DNA of 12,933 bases from CAYJLA01 sp964371305 (lineage in GTDB: Bacteria > Bacillota_I > Bacilli_A > RFN20 > CAG-826), in assembly GCA_964371305.1 (NCBI GenBank), contig CAYJLA010000026.1:1-12933 (forward strand). The letters run 5' to 3'. Under the pieces are notes generated by a model that saw only the letters and a list, made by a program, of their open reading frames with translations, had not been told where the DNA came from and ran no database searches. The position numbers were made by a program, and so were the translations under genes. Positions 1 to 6,463 of this stretch are shown piece by piece (the first letter of the stretch is position 1; each line of letters begins with the position of its first letter).

Positions 1-194
1 TTATTCCTATTTCTTTTATTTTAGTTGGCGTGGCTTATAGCATTTACCAAATATATACTCTTGTGAACACATTTACTTCTGGTATAGAGATAAACGCGTT
101 AATTGTTGGTCTGGAAGTATTTACCGTTATTCTGGCAGTTGCATTAATACTATTTGGCATTATTAAACTTATTCCAGATGAAAAATTAAAATAA
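1..194 (+). CDS. C-terminal part of a membrane protein (5' end outside window)
   Basis: The frame beginning at base 3 is open from the window edge to a TAA at 192-194 and gives about 63 residues. They are strongly hydrophobic. One putative helix covers roughly the first 20 residues, a short polar loop follows (VNTFTSGIEIN), and a second helix of about 23 residues ends in IIKLIPDEKLK, a charged cytosolic-looking tail. This is the end of a multi-pass membrane protein; the family cannot be named from so little. The stop lies one base before the ATG of the following lipoprotein, so the two are very likely co-transcribed and translationally coupled. Confidence 0.7.
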   Translation, partial: IPISFILVGVAYSIYQIYTLVNTFTSGIEINALIVGLEVFTVILAVALILFGIIKLIPDEKLK

Positions 195-195
195 C

Positions 196-1047
196 ATGAA
201 TAAATTTGTTTTACTTTTATCTACACTACTTGTCTTAACTAGTTGTACATCCGCTACAGCATATGATGTTGAGTTAGTGATTTCACCTGAAATAAAAACA
301 AACTTAGAAATCGATAAATTTTACGAAGATGCAACTTACAAACATTACATCAATTTTACAAGTGACCAAGAAAAGAAACTTATTGAGTCTGAATATATTC
401 ATACTTACACATATTTACCAAATTATGTCAGTGTTGTATATTTGCTAAATACTCAAGTAAATAGCCCTGTTACAACATTTGACAACGGAAAGGTCACTAA
501 AATATATGGAACCCCTAAGGAAGAAGAAAAGACTTTTACTTTTTATGGGACTGAAGGGAATTTCGTTCTAGAACATACATTAATGGACCAAGTCAAGAGT
601 AGAGAAAAATTGCAATTTTCTAACCTTAATTATTCTGCTTCAGCTTTTTTAAACCCTTTTAATGAAGATGTCATTGAAGAAACATATGAATTAACCATTC
701 CAAATACTAATTTTTCAATATCAAATCATTCAACATTCAAAGACAAGAAATTACTCGAGGTTGGAACACCTTACTTATTTCAAATGAGGTGCAATTACGA
801 TGTTTATTATATTGAAACTTTCAAAATTACATACAATGAAGTATTAATTGAAAGCGGAGAATATTGGGGTGGCCAAGTTTGGGAAAGTTTTAAATATGAA
901 GTTAAAGAATATACACCTATATCAAGCGGTTATAGTTTTAAAGCGGACTTGAGTTCATTAAGAACTGGTTTCTACAAATTTAAAGATCAAAATACTTCGC
1001 TTATATTTGATGATTTAAAAGAAGATAACACTGTATATATTTTATAA
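196..1047 (+). CDS. putative lipoprotein, unknown function
   Basis: A 283-aa protein with a short signal peptide and a lipobox ending L-T-S-C at Cys17, so the mature protein should be lipid-anchored on the outer face of the membrane. The rest is a soluble, beta-rich, Tyr/Thr/Asn-rich domain with no motif I recognise and no further membrane segment. The ATG lies one base after the stop of the upstream membrane-protein gene, and no Shine-Dalgarno is visible. Translation is therefore probably coupled to the upstream gene, which suggests the two products work together at the membrane. The lipoprotein assignment is well supported; the function is unknown. Confidence 0.85.
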   Translation: MNKFVLLLSTLLVLTSCTSATAYDVELVISPEIKTNLEIDKFYEDATYKHYINFTSDQEKKLIESEYIHTYTYLPNYVSVVYLLNTQVNSPVTTFDNGKVTKIYGTPKEEEKTFTFYGTEGNFVLEHTLMDQVKSREKLQFSNLNYSASAFLNPFNEDVIEETYELTIPNTNFSISNHSTFKDKKLLEVGTPYLFQMRCNYDVYYIETFKITYNEVLIESGEYWGGQVWESFKYEVKEYTPISSGYSFKADLSSLRTGFYKFKDQNTSLIFDDLKEDNTVYIL

Positions 1048-1080
1048 ATCCAAATATTTTTATAAATATTTATTTCTATA

Positions 1081-1099
1081 TTTATTCTTTATGAATAAA
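1081..1099 (+). terminator. weak AT-rich hairpin, possible terminator
   Basis: TTTATTC at 1081-1087 can pair with GAATAAA at 1093-1099 around a 5-nt loop, followed by a T-rich but interrupted tract. It lies between the lipoprotein stop and the next promoter, where a terminator would be expected. The stem has only one GC pair, so this is weak. Confidence 0.2.
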
Positions 1100-1112
1100 G
1101 TTATATTTTCAT

Positions 1113-1140
1113 TTGATATTTCTTTTTATAGGCGTATAAT
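1113..1140 (+). promoter_or_regulatory. sigma-A type promoter of the pilin-like gene
   Basis: TTGATA at 1113-1118 and a perfect TATAAT at 1135-1140 are separated by 16 bases. The predicted transcription start is near 1147, giving a leader of about 32 nt that contains a strong ribosome site before the ATG at 1179. This makes the pilin-like gene an independent transcription unit. Confidence 0.75.
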
Positions 1141-1165
1141 TTTTATGTTTGTCAAATAATAACAT

Positions 1166-1173
1166 AAGGGAGG
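1166..1173 (+). promoter_or_regulatory. ribosome binding site that fixes the start of the pilin-like gene
   Basis: AAGGGAGG lies 5 nt before the ATG at 1179. An in-frame TTG at 1149 would add 11 residues, but it has no ribosome site and falls almost at the predicted transcription start. It would also push the prepilin leader to an atypical length. The ATG at 1179 is therefore the start. Confidence 0.8.
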
Positions 1174-1178
1174 TATTT

Positions 1179-2393
1179 ATGATTAAACAAATCAAGAAGG
1201 GATTTACAGTTGTTGAACTAGTTATAGTAATTGCAGTAATAGGTATACTTGCAGCTATATTAATTCCAACTTTTATTACTTTAGTCGATAACGCAAACGA
1301 TACAACATTTCAAGCAGAGGCAAGAGACGCATACGTAATGTATACGACAGAACAAATTCAAAACCATGAATCAGTTTTGCCTGCAGAAGATTTAGCTATT
1401 GTTAAAAAACAAACTGGTGTAGATAACACTACAACTCCGATAATTGCTTCTAACGCTAATGAAAAAGGTGCTGCTTTTGTATATATTGATGAACTATGGA
1501 CTCTTGCGACCGAAGGTCAACTAGATAAGTTAACATATATTGGAGAATATAATAATTTTTATTTTTGGTCTAATGAAATTGTACCAGAAACATATGTAAG
1601 AACTGATAAGGATGGTAATCCAGATGACGCTGGTGAATACATGACATTCGGCATATTTCCAAGAACTATAAAAGAAGAATCAGTTGTTGTTGATGAGTCT
1701 AAACCAACAGCAGTTGGAAATTATACTTATTATCCTGGTAATGATGGTGAGCAATACTCAAAAGTAAAGGCTACTCCTGATCGTTATGGTAGACTTTCAA
1801 CATTAAGCAATGGAATAAAACCTGTAGAAGACCAAGATTATTTCGTAAAAGTAGAACCATTATTGTGGAAAATTTTGAAAGAGACATCGGACCAAGTATT
1901 TTTAACTACTGTTGAAATCGTATATGCTTCAATGGTCACACCTCTTAACGCATCCTCTGAATATAAATTAAGTAAAACAAGAGAATGGTTGACGGGTGAA
2001 TTTTATAATACTGCATTTAATTCCGATGACAAGAACGTTATTAAGACAACCGAGGTCGACAATAGCGCAGCTAGTCTTGGAGACTTCACAATCGATCCAA
2101 ATAGCAATCCTGGAGAAAACACTTTTGACAAAGTATTCTTATTAAGTTCATCTGATCTAATCAATTCTGAGTATGGTCTAGATTCTTCATGGGATAGAGA
2201 AGCTAAAGGTAATGATTTTTCCATACTAAACAAGTTGAGCAGTGGTTCTTCAAGCGCAATGTATTGGACAAGAAGTACTACAGATATAAGATCATATAAT
2301 GCGATATATGTATCAAATATCGGTACCATTTCACAACTGAATGGACATAATGACTTTCTAGGAGTTCGTCCAGCAATCAACATAAAACTTTAA
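1179..2393 (+). CDS. type IV pilin-like (prepilin) protein with C-terminal DUF6273-like domain
   Basis: A 404-aa protein from the ATG with the good ribosome site. Residues 1-8 (MIKQIKKG) are a short basic leader, and prepilin peptidase would cleave Gly8/Phe9. The hydrophobic helix FTVVELVIVIAVIGILAAIL follows, with the conserved Glu at mature position 5. Residues from about 155 to the end match what I remember of DUF6273: TFGIFPRT, an EPLLWKIL core, a REWLTGEFYNTAF stretch, KVFLLSSSDL, YWTRS and a closing GVRPAI. DUF6273 is common in Bacillota surface proteins and resembles C-type lectin/FGE-like folds; that fold link is inference. A large pilin-anchored head suggests a minor pilin or adhesin. 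No pilus ATPase, platform protein or prepilin peptidase lies in the window. The gene has its own promoter and terminator. Confidence 0.88.
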   Translation: MIKQIKKGFTVVELVIVIAVIGILAAILIPTFITLVDNANDTTFQAEARDAYVMYTTEQIQNHESVLPAEDLAIVKKQTGVDNTTTPIIASNANEKGAAFVYIDELWTLATEGQLDKLTYIGEYNNFYFWSNEIVPETYVRTDKDGNPDDAGEYMTFGIFPRTIKEESVVVDESKPTAVGNYTYYPGNDGEQYSKVKATPDRYGRLSTLSNGIKPVEDQDYFVKVEPLLWKILKETSDQVFLTTVEIVYASMVTPLNASSEYKLSKTREWLTGEFYNTAFNSDDKNVIKTTEVDNSAASLGDFTIDPNSNPGENTFDKVFLLSSSDLINSEYGLDSSWDREAKGNDFSILNKLSSGSSSAMYWTRSTTDIRSYNAIYVSNIGTISQLNGHNDFLGVRPAINIKL

Positions 2394-2405
2394 TTTACTA
2401 ATCAT

Positions 2406-2434
2406 AAAAAAAGCACAAAGATTGTGCTTTTTTT
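2406..2434. terminator. bidirectional intrinsic terminator between the pilin-like gene and preA
   Basis: A 13-bp perfect stem (2406-2418 pairing with 2422-2434, core AAGCACAA/TTGTGCTT) encloses a 3-nt loop. It has A-runs on the left and T-runs on the right, so either strand gives a hairpin followed by U residues. It lies 12 bases after the pilin-like stop and 18 bases after the preA stop of the convergent operon, and serves both. Confidence 0.9.
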
Positions 2435-2452
2435 ATTGCTCAAGAATTACAT

Positions 2453-3700
2453 CTATTTTCTTATAATTATGTCTTTTTCTTTACGTCCTTTTTTGAATTC
2501 AACTTCGCCATTACTGATAGCAAGTACTGGACATATCATTTTACATAAGTGACAACCAACACACTTTTCTTTAATGAGTACTGGCCTTCTTCTTTCTTGA
2601 TCCCAGTCAAGAGCTTGGTGTGCACCGTCATAACAAGAAATATAACATCTTCCGCATCCAACGCAAATATCAGGATCTCCTTTTGGATAACAAATATAAT
2701 CTCTATTTAAATCTTCAGCAGGAATAATATTTTTTAGCCCAAGGCCAATCAAATCATGAAGACTATCAACTTTTTGTTCATCCATATAATGCATTAATCC
2801 ATTTTTTAAATCTTCAACTATTCTATAACCATATTGCATTAAAGAAGTTGTCATTTGAAGTGTTGTTGAACCCATTAATATAAATTCTGCGGCATCTTCC
2901 CAAGTTTCGATTCCGCCCATACCAGATATTTCAACATCTTTATATTTTTCATCATTTTTAATTTGAGAAATAAATCTAAGTGCAATGGGCTTAACCGCCT
3001 TGCCAGAATATCCAGAAATGGAGCTTTTACCATCAACAACAGGCAAGCCTATTTTCATATCTAAATCAACGTTCGTAATTGATTTAACAGTATTAATAGC
3101 AGCAATTCCATCAGCACCACCTTCTAAACATGCTTGTACAACGTCTCTCATATCAGTGATGTTGGGAGTCATTTTTGCCATCATTGGAAGTTTGCTTCCT
3201 CTTTTAACAGCTTTACAATATGATTTACATAATTCTGGATTTGTTCCAACATCACTTCCCATAGCATGTGATGTCATTTGCGGACATGATAAATTCATTT
3301 CAATCATATCAGCACCTGCTTCTTCAACCATGCGAGCAAGATCTTCCCAAGTTTGCTCATCATTACCCATGATTGAAGCAATTAATACTTTATTTGGAAA
3401 ATCTTTTTTTAATTGTCTGATGAATTCTAAATTTTCTTCAAGTGGATGTTCCGCGATTTGTTCCATGTTTTTAAAACCAACAAAATCTGTTCCTTCTTTC
3501 TTTAAACGATCAAATCTTGGAGAAACTTCATCAATAAAATAGGATTTTGGTCCTATAGTTTTAAAAACAACACCACCAAAACCACTTTTATATGCTTTAG
3601 CACACATATCATAATCGTTACCTACTGGTGATGATGATAAACAAAATGGATTTTCAAACTTAACACCCAAAAAGGTAACACTTAAATCTTTTTTAATCAT
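2453..3700 (-). CDS. preA: NAD-dependent dihydropyrimidine dehydrogenase subunit PreA
   Basis: A 415-aa cytosolic flavoprotein, close to the usual length of about 410 aa. Residues 1 to about 300 form the FMN-binding dihydroorotate-dehydrogenase-like barrel. Visible motifs are NLSCPQ at 136-141, AKMTPNITD from 175, ISGYSGKAVKPIALRF from 228 and GMGGIETWEDAAEF from 260. The C-terminal end carries two 4Fe-4S ferredoxin motifs: Cys346/349/352/356 and Cys380/383/386/390. With PreT it reduces uracil or thymine to the dihydro form, with electrons passing from NADH through FAD and iron-sulfur clusters to FMN. The ATG has an AGGGGGG ribosome site lying inside the end of preT, and only one base separates the two genes, so they are coupled. 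The catalytic-loop region reads MGSDVG (147-152), where mammalian DPD has a cysteine. No dihydropyrimidinase gene lies nearby. Confidence 0.93.
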   Translation of the reverse strand: MIKKDLSVTFLGVKFENPFCLSSSPVGNDYDMCAKAYKSGFGGVVFKTIGPKSYFIDEVSPRFDRLKKEGTDFVGFKNMEQIAEHPLEENLEFIRQLKKDFPNKVLIASIMGNDEQTWEDLARMVEEAGADMIEMNLSCPQMTSHAMGSDVGTNPELCKSYCKAVKRGSKLPMMAKMTPNITDMRDVVQACLEGGADGIAAINTVKSITNVDLDMKIGLPVVDGKSSISGYSGKAVKPIALRFISQIKNDEKYKDVEISGMGGIETWEDAAEFILMGSTTLQMTTSLMQYGYRIVEDLKNGLMHYMDEQKVDSLHDLIGLGLKNIIPAEDLNRDYICYPKGDPDICVGCGRCYISCYDGAHQALDWDQERRRPVLIKEKCVGCHLCKMICPVLAISNGEVEFKKGRKEKDIIIRK

Positions 3701-3701
3701 A

Positions 3702-4925
3702 TTATTTCCCCCCTAAAGCGCCTTCAATTACATAGGCTACTTCTTTACCAGTTCTAACTGCCGCTACAACAGTTTTATCCATATGAGCGATGTCTCCACA
3801 GTAGAAAATCTTAGGGTCAGTTGTCTTATAGTAATCACCATCAACTTCGTTGTTTACAAGAGATACACCTAAGTTAGCTACATCTCCTTCTTGACCTACT
3901 GCAAGAACTATCAAATCAGCTTTTAGTTTTAATTCTGAGTCCAAAAATCTATGTTTAAATGTAACTTCATTTTCATTTACTGCAATAGGCATAAAACCAC
4001 ATATTACAGAGTTTGCTAGCTCAAAAGCCACTGCTTTTTCTGCGTGCGAAGCTCTAAATTCGTTCATTTGTTCATAAACTACATTCAAAACTTGTTCAAC
4101 ACCCTTTAGTTTAAGTGAACTCACAACATCCATTGCAACATCCCCTCCACCAATTACTAAAGCAGATTTAACTCCTTTTGTATCGTCATTTAGTTTTATA
4201 CATTTCAAATAATCAACAGCCACTACAGTATGTTTATTATCTTTAAACATTGGAAGAATTTTACCTTTGCTATAACCAACTGCTATAATAACAGCATCGT
4301 TTTCTTTCTTCAATTGCTCAACAGTAATATCTTCGCCTATGTTTATGTTTAAATTTAGTTTAACTCCTAAATCTAAAATACGTTTTATTTCTAAATTAAG
4401 CACATCATCAGGCAATCTATATTTAGGGATACCACATCTAAGATAGCCTCCTGGCATATTTTCTTTTTCATATATTGTGACTTCATAACCGAGCGTTCTT
4501 AAAGTTGCTGCTGCTTGAAGTCCGCTTGGTCCACTACCAACAATTGCAATTTTCTTACCGTTGCTTTCCCCAGGTTGGAGGATTTGCATATTTAAACTAG
4601 CTTCTAGGTCAGTTGCAAATCTTTGAATTCGACCAATATCAATAGGAACATCAAGTCCGCTTCTTATGCATCCTTTTTGACAATAACTTTCAGTAGGACA
4701 CACTCTTGCACAAATTGAACCAAGTGCGTTATTATGTCTAATTGTTTCAGCTGCACCTTTAAAATTTCTAAATCTAACAGATCTGATAAATTTATCGGGA
4801 CTTGTTCCTGCAGGACAATCTTTTGAACATGGAGCATCGATACATAAAAGACACCTGGACGCTTCCTCCATTACACGATCAGGTGTGAAGCCCTTTAAAA
4901 GTTCTTCGTTATATTTTTTATCCAT
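3702..4925 (-). CDS. preT: NAD-dependent dihydropyrimidine dehydrogenase subunit PreT
   Basis: A 407-aa subunit (PreT is usually about 410 aa) of the GltD/DPD N-terminal type. An N-terminal iron-sulfur domain carries Cys25/28/33/37 and Cys72/76/82/86. It is followed by an FAD Rossmann motif GSGPSG at 130-135 and an NAD(P)H motif GGGDVAMD at 259-266. A closing FAD motif, YCGDIAHMDKTVVAAVRTGK, lies near the C-terminus. It takes electrons from NADH and passes them to PreA. GltD of glutamate synthase is similar, but the partner immediately downstream is PreA rather than GltB, which settles the identity. The ATG has AAAGAGG 7 nt upstream. The 133-nt AT-rich gap before it, after the lipoprotein operon, shows no convincing -35/-10 pair, so read-through from the lipoprotein genes is possible. 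Confidence 0.93.
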   Translation of the reverse strand: MDKKYNEELLKGFTPDRVMEEASRCLLCIDAPCSKDCPAGTSPDKFIRSVRFRNFKGAAETIRHNNALGSICARVCPTESYCQKGCIRSGLDVPIDIGRIQRFATDLEASLNMQILQPGESNGKKIAIVGSGPSGLQAAATLRTLGYEVTIYEKENMPGGYLRCGIPKYRLPDDVLNLEIKRILDLGVKLNLNINIGEDITVEQLKKENDAVIIAVGYSKGKILPMFKDNKHTVVAVDYLKCIKLNDDTKGVKSALVIGGGDVAMDVVSSLKLKGVEQVLNVVYEQMNEFRASHAEKAVAFELANSVICGFMPIAVNENEVTFKHRFLDSELKLKADLIVLAVGQEGDVANLGVSLVNNEVDGDYYKTTDPKIFYCGDIAHMDKTVVAAVRTGKEVAYVIEGALGGK

Positions 4926-5058
4926 ATAGTTACCTCTTTAAATCATTATAAAATAATTAAAATATTATTTCTATGCTATTAGTGTCTTTTATTGTTTTAT
5001 AAAATAAGGAAGATAGTAAAGTTGTAACAAAAAAACATGGTACATTAATAAACTAGCT

Positions 5059-6462
5059 TTATTGAAGACTTGTGAGTAAATCTTCCAGTGGTTTAAATTC
5101 CGCGGTACCGAACTGAGAAAAATTAAACTCTGAATATGTATTATTGCTATAGAATATGCGGAAATCTATTGTAGTATTTTCCACATTATAAATCATTTCT
5201 AAAGAATCACCACTACCAATATAGCTAGTTAATCCAAAATCACTTAGTAAATTATCAATTAAACTACTTTCGTCTGTTGAATATATAACTTCATTATTTG
5301 CATTAATACTTTTTTCAAGTAAGTGTGGCATATCAAGTAAATCTAGTTGAGAAGGGTAAATAAACACTTCAGTGATATCTCTTTCCACTGTTTGAAACGC
5401 ACCTTGTGCGTGTCCTGGATTACTTGGATTATTTCTTGTAAAAATTTCTCCTGAGAAATCATTGTTTTCATAGTTACCAGTAAAGTTAAATCTATATATA
5501 TCATCATAAATCAATGGAGAATTAGCTCCAATTATTAATTGTTCTTCAGGCCTTAAAATTTCAACATAACCAGTTTGAGAGAGTTGATATAATGGATTCG
5601 TTAGTAAAAATGAATTAGAAAATACAGTTTGATAATATTCTTCAGTAAAAAAATCATATTGATAAATATTTCCGTTTTCATCACTTTGTGTCTGTAAAAA
5701 ATTATTTGTATTAAATAATTCCTTTATCTTTTTAAAATCCTCATCCTCACCAGTTAATTCACCATTTTCAATAAAGTCTACAATGAATTCATCATTTGTA
5801 CTTTGAAAGTTAGAAATACTGGTTGTAGTATTGGTAATAACAGTTTGGAAATTAATAACTGTCTCAAAACTCATTTTAATAGTTAAATATTCACCTTCTG
5901 CAAGGTTTTCGACAGAAAGAACCGCAGATTCAAGATAGTTATAATAACTACTATCAAGTCCAGCAATTGCAATAAGTGGTTCAACATTTGTTCTTTTCAA
6001 TGTAGAAAATGTTTTATCTGCGTTTATATAATTAACATCGATAACAGAAAAATCAGTTATTTGCGCATTTGAAGAGGATCCATATAGTACGCCGTCCTCA
6101 ATTGCATCGCCATTTTTAATCTCATCTTCGACAATGTAAAAATCATACAATTGTTCTTCTTTAATCAAAAAACCAGAATCTGATATCTTATTATAATAAT
6201 ATTGCTCAGTAAATGAAGCACTATCAGTAACAACACTATCGGTTTTTGTAATAGTAGAAAAATTAGGTATCAAAGCCAAATTTGTAATAGCTTCCTTGAC
6301 ATCATTTGCAACCAATGGGATTTCCACACTAGGAGTGACAGTTGGGCTTACACTAGGGTTAATAGTAGGAGTAACGGTTGTACTTGCATCGATAGGATTA
6401 CATGCCGCTAACAAAAGCGCAGAAAGGACGAATAATCCACTATATTTTGCTAACTTGATCAT
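5059..6462 (-). CDS. putative lipoprotein with internal duplication, unknown function
   Basis: A 467-aa protein with a lipobox LLAAC at Cys21, then a Thr/Pro/Ser/Val stalk to about residue 48 (TPTINPSVSPTVTPSV), then two similar modules. Module A has NF at 67-68, FTEQYY at 84-89 and LYGSSS from 126. Module B has NF at 254-255, FTEEYY at 272-277 and IIGANS from 310. Spacing is almost identical, which points to a tandem domain duplication. It is the last of three lipoprotein genes; its ATG lies one base after the stop of the 882-aa gene and no clear Shine-Dalgarno is visible, so translation is probably coupled. No catalytic motif is recognisable. A binding or scaffold role on the cell surface is inferred only from architecture. 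Confidence 0.85.
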   Translation of the reverse strand: MIKLAKYSGLFVLSALLLAACNPIDASTTVTPTINPSVSPTVTPSVEIPLVANDVKEAITNLALIPNFSTITKTDSVVTDSASFTEQYYYNKISDSGFLIKEEQLYDFYIVEDEIKNGDAIEDGVLYGSSSNAQITDFSVIDVNYINADKTFSTLKRTNVEPLIAIAGLDSSYYNYLESAVLSVENLAEGEYLTIKMSFETVINFQTVITNTTTSISNFQSTNDEFIVDFIENGELTGEDEDFKKIKELFNTNNFLQTQSDENGNIYQYDFFTEEYYQTVFSNSFLLTNPLYQLSQTGYVEILRPEEQLIIGANSPLIYDDIYRFNFTGNYENNDFSGEIFTRNNPSNPGHAQGAFQTVERDITEVFIYPSQLDLLDMPHLLEKSINANNEVIYSTDESSLIDNLLSDFGLTSYIGSGDSLEMIYNVENTTIDFRIFYSNNTYSEFNFSQFGTAEFKPLEDLLTSLQ

Positions 6463-6463
6463 A

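Noticed and set aside
2003..2383. 126-aa open frame opposite the pilin-like gene
   Set aside because: It lies wholly inside a well-supported gene on the other strand and has no start signal; a shadow frame.
2270..2393. Possible variable region of a diversity-generating retroelement at the end of the DUF6273-like head
   Set aside because: The fold type is reminiscent, but there is no template repeat, reverse transcriptase or enrichment of AAY codons in the window.
2985..3542. 185-aa open frame opposite preA
   Set aside because: It mirrors a clearly identified enzyme gene; a shadow frame.
4945..4950. TATAAT on the minus strand upstream of preT, a possible -10 box
   Set aside because: The transcription start would fall inside the Shine-Dalgarno at 4933-4939, and no -35 or extended -10 accompanies it, so it is most likely chance in AT-rich DNA.
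5029..5063. AT hairpin and T-run after the 467-aa lipoprotein gene as a terminator
   Set aside because: The stem is only six A-T pairs and lies about 11 nt from the T-run; too weak to call. Read-through into preT remains possible.
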